A stretch of 64,000 nt of DNA, taken from NCBI RefSeq assembly GCF_035917675.1, contig NZ_CP109104.1:5518001-5582000 (forward strand). Direction: 5' to 3'. A program made the translations under genes and the position numbers. This document shows, piece by piece, positions 16,715 through 25,099 of this stretch. The DNA comes from Streptomyces sp. NBC_01775. GTDB lineage: Bacteria > Actinomycetota > Actinomycetes > Streptomycetales > Streptomycetaceae. Below the pieces are notes generated by a model. That model ran no database searches. It was given only the letters and a program-made list of their open reading frames with translations, and had not been told where the DNA came from. The first letter of the stretch is position 1; the number at the start of each line of letters is the position of its first letter.

Positions 16715-16899
16715 GCGCCGCGCGCTGGCGCAAGTCGAGCTACAGCAATCAGGACGGCGGTGATTGCGTCGAGGTCGCCGACAACATCCCCGGTGTGGTC
16801 CCGGTCCGGGACAGCAAGGTCCCCGAGGGGCCCGTCCTGCTCGTCGGTTCGCGTGCTTGGGCGGGGTTCATCGGCATGATGCGGCGTGAAGGGGCGTGA
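16711..16899 (+). CDS. DUF397 protein (second copy)
   Basis: 62 aa, same layout as the preceding gene (ARWRKSSYSNQDGGDCVEV). A 66-bp block (16755-16820) is identical to 16576-16641 in the first copy, offset 179 bp. This indicates a recent tandem duplication or gene conversion, while the ends have diverged. It is coupled to the next gene by GTGA. Confidence 0.92.
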   Translation: MSAARWRKSSYSNQDGGDCVEVADNIPGVVPVRDSKVPEGPVLLVGSRAWAGFIGMMRREGA

Positions 16900-17540
16900 C
16901 GCGCACCCTGGTGGTGGCGGCGACGGACTCCCACGTTGAGTTGCGGCTGCGGCCCTGGCAGGCGGGCGACGCGGAGGCGCTCATGCTCGCGCACCGCGAT
17001 CCGGTGCTGCGCCGCTGGCTGACGGATCCGCTGGACAGCGCGGCTGAGGCGCGGGCGTGGATCGGCCGGCAAGCCGAGGGCTGGGCCGCGGGTACTCGCC
17101 TCGGCTTCGTCGTGCTGGAGGGTGAGCGGCTGACGGGGCAGGTGGTGGTCAGGCGAGGGGCCGAGTCGACGGTTGCCCAGCCGGAGGTCGGCTACTGGGT
17201 CGCGGCGTCGGCGCGAGGCCGTGGCGTCGCGACGCGCGCGCTGGAGGCGGTCACCACGTGGGCGCTGGATCCGGCGGGCCCGCTGGCCGAGGACAGCCTG
17301 GCGCTGGTGCACTCCGTGGAGAACGATGCCTCCTGCCGCGTGGCCGAGAGGTGCCGCTACCCCTTGAGTACCGTGCTCCCGCCCGCGCCCCCGGCCTATC
17401 CGGCCGAAGGCCACCTGCATATGAGGCGGCGGGAGCTCCGCGTGCAAAGCCCCCGCCCTCAACGGCGGGACCTGCCGTCCTCGTCCAACTCGTCGGCCGT
17501 GGGCGGTATGGGCGCAGGAGCACGGACTGACGCACGGTGA
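16896..17540 (+). CDS. GNAT-family N-acetyltransferase
   Basis: 214 aa. The order of RimJ/RimL-type acetyltransferases is visible: LRLRPWQAGDAEAL, RRWLTDPL, LGFVVLEGERLTGQVVV, VGYWVAASARGRGVATRALE (the acetyl-CoA loop) and SVENDASCRVAER. The substrate is unknown. The last ~35 residues after GHLHMRRREL are low-complexity and may be a run-on tail where the original stop was lost. GTG overlaps the DUF397 stop. Confidence 0.85.
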   Translation: MTRTLVVAATDSHVELRLRPWQAGDAEALMLAHRDPVLRRWLTDPLDSAAEARAWIGRQAEGWAAGTRLGFVVLEGERLTGQVVVRRGAESTVAQPEVGYWVAASARGRGVATRALEAVTTWALDPAGPLAEDSLALVHSVENDASCRVAERCRYPLSTVLPPAPPAYPAEGHLHMRRRELRVQSPRPQRRDLPSSSNSSAVGGMGAGARTDAR

Positions 17541-17671
17541 CGTACCCCCGAGGCACCTGGGGCTATGTTCCGACGTCCTGTGTATGGGCCGGCCAGGCGT
17601 AACCCGCCCCGCGCGCAGCGGCCCTCCCCGGGCTTGCGGGTGCGTGCACCGCCCCCCTCCCACCCTCCCCA

Positions 17672-17706
17672 TTTTGTCGTCACCCCCTGAGCAGGTGACG
17701 ACAAAA
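17672..17706. terminator. Bidirectional-looking hairpin with U-tract
   Basis: Perfect 13-bp stem TTTTGTCGTCACC / GGTGACGACAAAA with a 9-nt loop. Being flanked by A and T runs it can serve either strand. It lies between the GNAT gene and the methyltransferase gene; the remaining 17541-17784 region shows nothing else convincing. Confidence 0.7.
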
Positions 17707-17784
17707 AATGACCCCCCTGCCGACGGCGCCCCGCCCCAGGGCCGTCCGATGAGTCGCGTCGGCGGCGCGTCAGGAGAGGCTCTA

Positions 17785-18438
17785 GTGTCTTCGCTCGTGA
17801 CTGAACCCTCCTCCCTCCTCGGCGCGACAGCGGATGCCTACGATGCCGTCGCTGTCCGCTACGCCGAACTCGCCCGCAATGAGCTTGACGCTCTTCCGCT
17901 GGATCGCGCGGTGCTCGCTGCGTTCGCCGAGCTCGCACGGAGCACCGATGCCGGGCCCGTCGCCGAGCTGGGATGTGGACCTGGACGTGTTACCGCGCAC
18001 TTGCGGGACTTGGGGCTGGATGTCTTCGGCGTCGACCTGTCCCCTGTGATGATCGAGCTCGCCCGCGAGACATACCCGGACCTGCGGTTCGAGGTCGGTT
18101 CCATGGATGCCATGGATCTGGCCGACGGGAAGCTGAACGGCATCGTGTCCTGGTATTCGGTCATTCACACCCCACCGCAGGACATGCCCTCGTACTTCGC
18201 CGAGTTCCGGCGGATACTCGCGCCTGGTGGTCACCTCTTGCTCGGCTTCTTCGAGTCAGAGGGGGAGGCGGTTACGCCGTTCGACCACAAGGTGGCGACC
18301 GCCTACCGGTGGCCGATCGACGATCTCGCGGGGCTGGCCGGTGAAGCCGGGTTCGTCGAAGTCGGCCGGATGCTGCGTGAGCCGCGCGAGGAGGAACGGT
18401 ACCGCCGGGGGCACCTGCTGATGCGCCTGGGCAAGTAA
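17785..18438 (+). CDS. Class I SAM-dependent methyltransferase
   Basis: 217 aa. GTG at 17785 follows AGGAGAGG. Motif I VAELGCGPGRVTAHLRDLG, then FGVDLSPVMIELARE (acidic residue binding SAM), SMDAMDL, ILAPGGHLLLGFFES. The domain is complete and no extra domains are present. The substrate is unknown; a small molecule is likely. An upstream in-frame extension crosses the terminator hairpin and is not credible. Confidence 0.88.
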   Translation: MSSLVTEPSSLLGATADAYDAVAVRYAELARNELDALPLDRAVLAAFAELARSTDAGPVAELGCGPGRVTAHLRDLGLDVFGVDLSPVMIELARETYPDLRFEVGSMDAMDLADGKLNGIVSWYSVIHTPPQDMPSYFAEFRRILAPGGHLLLGFFESEGEAVTPFDHKVATAYRWPIDDLAGLAGEAGFVEVGRMLREPREEERYRRGHLLMRLGK

Positions 18439-18476
18439 CTCAGGTGATCGCGTGCCCGTGAAGGGCTGCCGGGCAG

Positions 18477-18737
18477 TCACGAGTGGAGCCAAAGGCGTAT
18501 GGCGGCGTCCAGCACCTCGCCCTGCGCGAAGTTGCCGGCCGTGAGGAAGTAGGCGGGCCTGTGCGGAGTGAATTCCAAAGTCGTGCCGGGCCGTGCCTGT
18601 ACCGCGCAGAACGGGGAGTTGCTCATGCCGAGGCCGACCGAGGCGGTATTGGCGGGCACGGTGGGCAGCGACCTGATGTAGAGGGAACCCAGCTGGGGGG
18701 TGGGAGTGGCGGTGACTGGGACGGCGACAGGGCGCAC
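18477..18737 (-). CDS. Short hypothetical protein, possibly a fragment
   Basis: 86 aa from a GTG with no clear ribosome binding site. The C-terminal half looks protein-like (MSNSPFCAVQARPGTTLEF, PAYFLTAGNFAQGEVLDAAI), whereas the start is low-complexity. It may be a real small gene or the remains of a longer one. The bases between it and the mocR stop contain small CGGCA/TGCCG inverted repeats. Confidence 0.4.
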   Translation of the reverse strand: MRPVAVPVTATPTPQLGSLYIRSLPTVPANTASVGLGMSNSPFCAVQARPGTTLEFTPHRPAYFLTAGNFAQGEVLDAAIRLWLHS

Positions 18738-18784
18738 GAGCAGCCCGGCAGCTCCCGGCAGTTGCCGGCAGCTCCCGGCCGTGA

Positions 18785-20281
18785 TCAGCGCGGCGGGCGT
18801 CCGGCGAAGTGACGGGCGAGCAGTTCGAGGCCCTCGGTGACATGGGCGGTGGCGATGGCTCCGTAGCCGAGGGCCAGGCCGGGCTGTGGCCGGTCACCGG
18901 CCGTGTAGGCCGCCAGGCTCTCTACCGCGATGCCCGAGGCACCCGCCCGGTCCAAGACGGCGGCGAGGTCGACGGCCGCGTCCGGCCTGAGCCGGGCGGA
19001 CAGGTGCAGGCCGGCGGCGGAGGGCACCGGGTCGAGCCAGTCGGCGAAGCCCGCACGCAGCGCCGTCATGACGTGTTCGTGCCGCTCGGCGTAGACCCGG
19101 GTGGCCCTGCGGACGTGCCGGGACAGTTCGCCCGAGTCGATGAAACGGGCGAGCGCGGCCTGCCCGACGAGGTCGCCGTGCCAGTCGGTGAGCTGCTTGG
19201 CAGCGCGCAGCGCCGGTCGCAGCGAGGCCGGGGCGATGAGGAATCCGAGCCGCAGCATCGGCAGCAGCGTTTTGGAGAACGTGCCCACGTAGACGACCCG
19301 GCCGGTGCGATCGAGGCTCTGTAGCGGCTCCAGCGGGCGCTCGCCGAAGCGGAACTCGCTGTCGTAGTCGTCCTCGACGATCACGGCACCGTGACGCGAC
19401 GCCCACGCGAGCAGCGCCGCCCTCCTGGCCGGGGACATCGGCATGCCCATCGGGAACTGGTGGGAGGGCGTGACGTACACCAGGCGGGCAGTGGCCGGGA
19501 GGGCGCTCACGAGCAGGCCCTCGTCGTCCACCGGTACCCCGATGACCCTGGCGCCCAGTGAGCGGAACAGCTGCCGCGCCGCCGGATAGCCGGGATCCTC
19601 GACGGCGACGTGGTCGCCCGGTTCGATCAGGATCCGGCCGATGAGGTCGAGGGCCTGCTGGGCGCCCTGGGTGACCAGGACGTCCTCGGCGTCGGCCCGG
19701 ACCGACCGGGAGACCCCGACGTGCCGGGCGACGGCCTCGCGCAGCCCGGCGTGTCCGGCGGGATCGGCGTATCCGGAGGCCGACCGGAGGACCGAGGCCC
19801 GCAGTTCCCCGGCGACCAGGCGCCGCCAGGTGGCGAAGGGGAACAGGCCGGGGTCCGGCCTCCCGACGCGGAAGTCGTGGACGGGCGGCGAGGTGGCGGC
19901 GGCCGGCTCGGTGGCGGGCGCGAGGCCGTCCCACAGGGGCCGGGGGCGGACGCCACGCCCCGTCGGCGCCGTACGGGAGCCGGAACCGGAACCGGAACCG
20001 GAGCCGGAACCGGATCGGGCGTGGGCGGCGGGTGGCGTGACCGGCCCGGTCCCCACGAAGGTGCCGGCCCCGACGCGGGCGACGACGAACTCCTCGGCCG
20101 CCAGCCGCTCGTAGGCCACGGCGACCGTGTTGCGGGCGACGGCGAGCCTGCCGGCGAGCTCCCGGGTGGGCGGCAGGCGTTCCCCCGGGCGCAGCCGGCC
20201 GTCCAGGATCGCGTCGAGCAGCTGGCGGTAGATGCGGGAGGTGAGGTCGCCGGGACCCGAGAGCGAGACATGAACGTCCAC
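18785..20281 (-). CDS. MocR/PdxR-type GntR regulator with aminotransferase-like domain
   Basis: 498 aa. N-terminal GntR winged helix (LTSRIYRQLLDAILDGRLRP, LPPTRELAGRLAVARNTVAVAYERL), a linker containing a run of Gly-Ser repeats (GSGSGSGSGSGS), then a fold-type I aminotransferase domain with DVLVTQGAQQALDLI, VEDPGYPAAR and the PLP-Lys region VGTFSKTLLPMLRLGFL. It probably senses PLP or an amino-compound adduct. It is divergent from a DsbA-like gene and an MFS exporter, with shared ATTGGCC motifs between. Confidence 0.92.
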   Translation of the reverse strand: MDVHVSLSGPGDLTSRIYRQLLDAILDGRLRPGERLPPTRELAGRLAVARNTVAVAYERLAAEEFVVARVGAGTFVGTGPVTPPAAHARSGSGSGSGSGSGSRTAPTGRGVRPRPLWDGLAPATEPAAATSPPVHDFRVGRPDPGLFPFATWRRLVAGELRASVLRSASGYADPAGHAGLREAVARHVGVSRSVRADAEDVLVTQGAQQALDLIGRILIEPGDHVAVEDPGYPAARQLFRSLGARVIGVPVDDEGLLVSALPATARLVYVTPSHQFPMGMPMSPARRAALLAWASRHGAVIVEDDYDSEFRFGERPLEPLQSLDRTGRVVYVGTFSKTLLPMLRLGFLIAPASLRPALRAAKQLTDWHGDLVGQAALARFIDSGELSRHVRRATRVYAERHEHVMTALRAGFADWLDPVPSAAGLHLSARLRPDAAVDLAAVLDRAGASGIAVESLAAYTAGDRPQPGLALGYGAIATAHVTEGLELLARHFAGRPPR

Positions 20282-20294
20282 GGCAGGACCCTAC

Positions 20295-20340
20295 ATTGGC
20301 CCAATCAGACTGATGGGAATTGGCACTTCTCAGGGCCAAT
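20295..20340. promoter_or_regulatory. ATTGGCC-type motifs, probable MocR operator
   Basis: ATTGGCCCAAT (20295-20305) is a near-perfect palindrome; ATTGGCA follows at 20319 and GGGCCAAT near 20333-20340 in inverse orientation. MocR regulators usually bind direct or inverted repeats in the divergent intergenic region, which fits this position. Confidence 0.55.
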
Positions 20341-20393
20341 TCCGGGCCGTTGAATGTTCCTCGCTTGAGAAATCGGCGACCGAGGAGCCCCCT

Positions 20394-21011
20394 GTGACCA
20401 CCGCAGACATATGGTTCGATCCGAAATGCCCCTGGGCGTGGAACACTTCCCGCTGGCTGCTCGAGGTGGAGCGGGTCCGCGACATCGAGGTGCGTTTCCA
20501 CGTCATGAGCCTGTGGCTGCTCAACGAGGGCCGGCAGGGGCTTGAGGAGTGGTACGAGCGCTGGCTGTCCGACACGCTGGGCCCGGTCCGGGTGCTCATC
20601 GCCGCGGAACGTGAGTATGGCACCGAGGTCCTGCGGGACCTTTACACCGCCTTCGGCGACCGGATCCACCGGAACAAGACACCCATCGGCCGCGAGCTGT
20701 ACACCGGGGCGCTGGCGGAGCTGGGCCTGACCGGGAAACTGGCCGACGCCGCGGAGGACACCGCCCACGACGAAGCCCTCCGGAGCAGCCACCGGGCCGG
20801 CCTCGACCCGGTCGGCGAGGACCTCGGCACTCCGGCCCTCCACGTCACGGGAGCGGACGGAACGCTCAACGCGTTCTTCGGCCCGGTGGTGAGCCCCGTG
20901 CCCCGCGCCGAAGCGGCCGGCCGGCTCTGGGACGGCGTCCTCGGCGTCTCCGCCACGCCGGGATTCTTCGAGCTCAAGCGCGGGCGCACCGAGTCCCCCC
21001 GCGTCGACTGA
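20394..21011 (+). CDS. DsbA-family (Rv2466c-like) protein with altered active site
   Basis: 205 aa. Thioredoxin-fold DsbA/FrnE superfamily. The start ADIWFDPKCPW, then TSRWLLEVERVRDIEV, resembles mycothiol-dependent reductases of the Rv2466c group, whose active site is CPWC. Here the site reads C12-P-W-A15, so the second Cys is Ala and a monothiol mechanism, or loss of redox function, is expected. Cis-Pro region LGTPALHV is present. GTG with CGAGGAG upstream. Followed by an MFS gene, probably co-transcribed. Confidence 0.85.
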   Translation: MTTADIWFDPKCPWAWNTSRWLLEVERVRDIEVRFHVMSLWLLNEGRQGLEEWYERWLSDTLGPVRVLIAAEREYGTEVLRDLYTAFGDRIHRNKTPIGRELYTGALAELGLTGKLADAAEDTAHDEALRSSHRAGLDPVGEDLGTPALHVTGADGTLNAFFGPVVSPVPRAEAAGRLWDGVLGVSATPGFFELKRGRTESPRVD

Positions 21012-21027
21012 TGTCCGGGGGCGACTG

Positions 21028-22374
21028 ATGTCCAGGATCGTGCCGGCCCCCGGTCCGCTGCGGGTCCTGGCCCTGGCGCAGCTGGCCAACTCCCTCGGTG
21101 ACGGTGCCTTCTACGCCTCCTCGGCGCTGTTCTTCACCCGCCTCGTAGGGCTCTCCCCGGCCCAGGTGGGGCTCGCGCTGACGTTCGGATGGACGACGGC
21201 CGTCCTGGCCGGACTACCGCTCGGCTACCTCACCGACCGGTGGGGGCCGCGCCGCACCGCGGTGGTGCTTTCCGTGGCGACCGCCACGACCCTGAGCGCC
21301 TTCCTCGTCGTGCGGACCTTCCCGCTCGTCCTGCTCGTCGTCTGCGGATACGCCTGCTGCCAGGCGGGCCTGGCCTCGGCCCGGCAGGCGCTGTTGGCCG
21401 CGCTGGTGGCCCCGGCCGAGCGGACCCGGGCGCGGGCACAGTTGCAGGCCACGCTCAACGCGGGCCTGGCAACCGGCGCCGGACTGGGCGCACTGGCCCT
21501 CGCCCTGGGCACCCGGCCGGCATACCTGACGGTCTTCGCCCTCGACGCGGCGAGCTTCCTGGCCGCCGCACTCGTACTGAGCCGCCTGCCCCGCACGCGG
21601 ACCGCCGCCCGCACGCGGACCGCCGCCCGCACGCGGACCGCCGCCCGAACGCGGACCGCCGCCCGAACGCTGACCGCCGCCCGCACGCTGACCGCGCGGA
21701 AGGCGCTGGCCACCGCACCCCGTCCGACCGTGCTCCGCGACCGGCCGTACACACTGATCACGCTGCTCAACGCGGTCATGTGCCTGAACATGCCGCTGCT
21801 CAGCCTGGGCCTGCCGATGTGGACCGTGCAGCGGACCGACGCGCCCGCGGCGATGGCCGCGGTGTTGCTGGTGGTCAACATGCTGGGCGTGGTCGCCTTC
21901 CAGGTGCGCGTGGCCCGACGGGTGACCGACCTGCGCACCGCCACCCGGGCGACCAAGCACGCCGGCTGGCTGATGCTCGCCGCCTGCGCGGTGTACGCAC
22001 TGTCCGGAGCAGGCATCGGGGCCGGGGCGGCGACGGTCGCCCTGATCGTCGCCGCAGTGATCCAGGTGTTCGGCGAGATGCTGCACGGGGCGGGCAGCTG
22101 GGAGATCGGTTTCGGCCTGGCGCAGCCCGACCGGCAGGGTCAGTACCAGGGCTTCTTCGGCATGGGCCCGCAGCTCGCCCGGATGCTCGGCCCGGTCCTC
22201 CTGACCACGCTCCTGGTGACCTGGGGCATCCCCGGCTGGCTGGTACTCGGCGGCCTGTTCCTGGCCGCCGGAGCCGCCTTCGGCCCAACCGTGCGCCACG
22301 CCGAGCCCGGCCGATCCGGACCGCTCGGCCCACGACACGACGCCGAAGCCGCACCCGGACCAACGGCCGGCTGA
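21028..22374 (+). CDS. MFS transporter with repeat-expanded central loop
   Basis: 448 aa, about 12 hydrophobic segments. The MFS loop motif GYLTDRWGPRRTAV lies between TM2 and TM3. It is probably a drug or metabolite exporter. Between the two halves, residues about 189-224 are (RTRTAA)n, encoded by six 18-bp units at 21592-21699; this is the cytoplasmic loop and tolerates expansion. It stands 16 bp after the DsbA-like gene and likely shares MocR control. Confidence 0.88.
   Translation: MSRIVPAPGPLRVLALAQLANSLGDGAFYASSALFFTRLVGLSPAQVGLALTFGWTTAVLAGLPLGYLTDRWGPRRTAVVLSVATATTLSAFLVVRTFPLVLLVVCGYACCQAGLASARQALLAALVAPAERTRARAQLQATLNAGLATGAGLGALALALGTRPAYLTVFALDAASFLAAALVLSRLPRTRTAARTRTAARTRTAARTRTAARTLTAARTLTARKALATAPRPTVLRDRPYTLITLLNAVMCLNMPLLSLGLPMWTVQRTDAPAAMAAVLLVVNMLGVVAFQVRVARRVTDLRTATRATKHAGWLMLAACAVYALSGAGIGAGAATVALIVAAVIQVFGEMLHGAGSWEIGFGLAQPDRQGQYQGFFGMGPQLARMLGPVLLTTLLVTWGIPGWLVLGGLFLAAGAAFGPTVRHAEPGRSGPLGPRHDAEAAPGPTAG
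21592..21699 (+). repeat. In-frame 18-bp tandem repeat (six units)
   Basis: Unit CGCACGCGGACCGCCGCC at 21592, 21610 and 21628, then variants CGAACGCGG.., CGAACGCTG.. and CGCACGCTG.. at 21646, 21664 and 21682. Multiples of 18 bp keep the MFS frame open, so copy number can vary without loss of function. Confidence 0.92.
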
Positions 22375-22444
22375 TCCGCCCCCTGCTCATTGCCGTCGGC
22401 GGACGTCACCCCGGCGCCCACACCCTGCTGGCGCAACCCCCGCT

Positions 22445-22752
22445 CCCGACGGAGACGTCAGCAGAAAGCTCGTCGGCAAAAAGCTCGTGGGCAGGAAGCG
22501 ATCCGTCGTGATCGACACCAGCGGCTTCCTGCTGCCCGTCCTGGTCACCGCAGCGAGCGTCCAGGACTCCTCGTCGACCACGCTGCTCGGCTCGGCATCG
22601 CCCGTCGCACGCCCGGCACTCGCGGCTTCTCCGTACTCCCGCGCAGGTGGGCGGTAGAGCGCACTCTCGGGCACGCACCAATGTCACACCGGCACGTCAT
22701 AATGTTCGAATACGGCTTCTTCTTCGCGCCGTGGAGCAGGAAAATGCCGTAG
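22445..22752 (+). pseudogene. Remnant of an IS5-family DDE transposase
   Basis: Frame 2 (about 22448-22655) reads DGDVSRKLVGKKLVGRKRSV, then VIDTSGFLLPVLVTAASVQD, matching the second-Asp region (GRKRH.VVDT.GLLL.V.V.AA.VQD) of IS4/IS5-group transposases. Frame 1 (from about 22624) reads GFSVLPRRWAVERTLGHA, matching the C-terminal motif RRWVVERTF that carries the catalytic Glu. The first Asp and the stretch between the two blocks are lost and the frame is broken. No terminal inverted repeats were identified. The bases up to 22822 hold no other gene. Confidence 0.7.
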
Positions 22753-22822
22753 AGATCAGCTGTGGGGCATTCGGCGCAGCACACATCGTGCCGTCGGCCG
22801 CAACCAGGGGGAGTAAACGGGG

Positions 22823-24838
22823 ATGAGTGAGTTCACCGGAGTCGACCCACTTCGGCTACGTGAGTTGGCCAACGCGCTGCAAGGCCTGGCGGACGCGCTC
22901 GACGCGGACGGCACCACCATTCGTAACCTCTTCTCGAAGTGGGAGGGGACGCTCGGCCAGTCCGTCCTGACGCAGCAGACCACGCAGGTCGGCGACGACG
23001 CACACAACATGGCGCTGCGGGCCTCTCTTGCCTACAGCCTCTTGCTCCAGCCCCGGTTCACCTCGGCGAACAGCCCGCATTCGAACTGGGTCAACATCCA
23101 GTGGGACGTCTCGCAGATCGACACCGCGTTGGAGGGGCAGCGGGAGGCCATGAGCCTGCTGGAGGCGTTGGACGATCCCGACGATCCACAGTCGCGCGCC
23201 ACCATCCAGATGCTGTCCCAGTCACTCGAAGACCACGCGGACGACCCGGCGTATCTCCAGGCGTTCATGAACTCCGGTGGCCTGGACGCCTCGGTGCGCG
23301 CGGCACGGTTCCTGCACGACCAGGACGGCACCCACGGCAGCACCGTGCTCTCCTCCGACTCGCAGGAGATCCTCGCCAGCTTCGGGCTTGCCGTGCAGTC
23401 CGCGACCAGCCTCGCCGAGCAGGGAGAGATTCAGCTTCCGGCCAACTACCTGGACAAGCTGACGAGCCCCCCGAACGGGGACATGTGGTCGGTCGGCATG
23501 CTCTTCCAGTACGGGCCGAACGGCGACAAGTGGGACCCGAAGGTGTTGTCCACGGTCGGCGGCGCGATGCTGGATTGGCGATCGGGGCAAGAGATGCGCC
23601 CCAACTACTCCGAACCCACCATCCTGGGCACCGGATACGTCCCGGGCGGTTACGTCGAGTCGGACAATCCCTGGTACGACAACCTGGGCCTGGACGTCTC
23701 ATACCTCACTGTGGGCGCCGACGACGCCGCCGACCGCATCCAGGCCATCGCCGCCAACGACCCGTCGGTCATCCTCATGCAGAGCGTCAGCGAGAACCCG
23801 GACGCCTCCCGCCTGCTGCTGACCGGTCCTGACGGCGACGATCACGCCAAAGTGCTGGTCGACGAGAAGTGGCACACGCCTGGCCCCCAGTCGTTCAACG
23901 AGGCCCAGTGGCCGGCCGCCGTCATCACCGCCGCCACTTCGGACCGGACCGGTCACCCGACGGAATCGGTGGAGGCCGCGGCCAACGTCATCAACGCGGG
24001 AGCGGCCGAATACGGCGACGAAAAGAACAAGAGCGAATACGACAAGTCGCAGTATCCGGTCCCGGGACAGATCACTCACGCGTTGGCGCAGGTGTTCGCG
24101 ACCTATGTGCCTGACTTCGCCCAGTCCCACGGCATGCCCGAGGGCCAGGCGGCAGCGCCGGCTACCGGAGCGGACAATGCCGGCATGCTGATCGTCGGAC
24201 ACGAGACAGCGCTGAATTTCATCAGCATGATCGCGCAGAACAGCGGCGACGCCGGACACCTGGTCAACTCCGTCAACGCGCAGATCTCCCTGACGGCCGC
24301 GACGGGAATGGAATCTCCCGAGGTGCAGACCTACCTGAACAACCTGGCCGAGCTGCAAGGCGTGGTGACCGCCGGCGCCCATCAGACCGGTCTCGACGCG
24401 GAGAAGCTGACAGACGAGGCGAACAAGACGACCGTGCTGTGGGTGGACTCCGTCGGTGGCGCCATCACCTCCATTCCGGGGCTGCCGCCCGGGGCCGAGT
24501 GGGTCCAGACATTGATCACCGCCGGCCTGCCCGCCGTGAAGGAGAGTTTCTCCACGGACAACGCCCAGAAGTACCAGGAGGGCGCCGGGTCGAAGTTCTA
24601 CGACGACCAGTCCTCCATGCGACTGCCACTGGTACAGGGCCTGGTCCTCAGCGGACAGATCGAGCCTCCTGAGAACCACCCGGAATGGGCGAACGGGCAG
24701 ATCACGCTCGACGACGCAGGCGACCGGACGGACTTCAACAGCTGGTGGCAGCAGCTCGCGGGTCAGCCGGACCTCCATCTGGACGACTTCGACGACGAGA
24801 TGCGGGACGCCTTCGAACGGGGAAACAGCGCCAACTGA
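22823..24838 (+). CDS. Large WXG-like protein of an ESX-type pair (DUF6571-like)
   Basis: 671 aa. Residues 1-100 look like a WXG100-type helical hairpin (LRELANALQGLADALDADGT, FSKWEGTLGQ). A long mostly helical region follows, without signal peptide or membrane segments: ILASFGLAVQSATSLAE, AADRIQAIAANDPSVILMQS, FISMIAQNSGDAGHLVNS, GAITSIPGLPPGAEWVQTLI. It resembles from memory Streptomyces proteins called DUF6571. It ends 12 bp before a short WXG100-like gene, so the two are an operon. Export by a type VII system or a toxin-like role is inference; no catalytic domain is recognised. Confidence 0.8.
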   Translation: MSEFTGVDPLRLRELANALQGLADALDADGTTIRNLFSKWEGTLGQSVLTQQTTQVGDDAHNMALRASLAYSLLLQPRFTSANSPHSNWVNIQWDVSQIDTALEGQREAMSLLEALDDPDDPQSRATIQMLSQSLEDHADDPAYLQAFMNSGGLDASVRAARFLHDQDGTHGSTVLSSDSQEILASFGLAVQSATSLAEQGEIQLPANYLDKLTSPPNGDMWSVGMLFQYGPNGDKWDPKVLSTVGGAMLDWRSGQEMRPNYSEPTILGTGYVPGGYVESDNPWYDNLGLDVSYLTVGADDAADRIQAIAANDPSVILMQSVSENPDASRLLLTGPDGDDHAKVLVDEKWHTPGPQSFNEAQWPAAVITAATSDRTGHPTESVEAAANVINAGAAEYGDEKNKSEYDKSQYPVPGQITHALAQVFATYVPDFAQSHGMPEGQAAAPATGADNAGMLIVGHETALNFISMIAQNSGDAGHLVNSVNAQISLTAATGMESPEVQTYLNNLAELQGVVTAGAHQTGLDAEKLTDEANKTTVLWVDSVGGAITSIPGLPPGAEWVQTLITAGLPAVKESFSTDNAQKYQEGAGSKFYDDQSSMRLPLVQGLVLSGQIEPPENHPEWANGQITLDDAGDRTDFNSWWQQLAGQPDLHLDDFDDEMRDAFERGNSAN

Positions 24839-24850
24839 CGAGGGGGAGAA

Positions 24851-25099
24851 ATGGGCCAGTCACCAGCCGATCTGTGCAGACAGGACATGGGAACGATCGA
24901 GACCGCGGTGACCAATATCCGCACCGCCGTGCAAAAGGTGACCGAGCTGATGGGCTCGGACACCTGGGCGGGTCCCACTGCGGACAGCTGGGCCGAAGAC
25001 TTCAACGGCCGTATGAGTTCGCTGAACTACCTCTTCGACTCCTACCCGGCAGAGGAGCAGCAGCTCATCGCCAAGGCCGGGGAGCTGGAGCCGAAGTAG
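24851..25099 (+). CDS. WXG100-like small protein
   Basis: 82 aa, two predicted helices with DTWAGPTADSW at the turn, where ESAT-6-like proteins have W-x-G. Start ATG follows GAGGGGGAG. These proteins are exported as dimers by type VII secretion; the partner here should be the preceding 671-aa protein. A strong terminator follows at 25131-25166. Confidence 0.82.
   Translation: MGQSPADLCRQDMGTIETAVTNIRTAVQKVTELMGSDTWAGPTADSWAEDFNGRMSSLNYLFDSYPAEEQQLIAKAGELEPK

Noticed and set aside
22390..22752. 120-codon ORF as an intact gene
   Set aside because: Only its last third is protein-like and that part is the transposase C-terminus; the first part is out of frame with the other transposase block.
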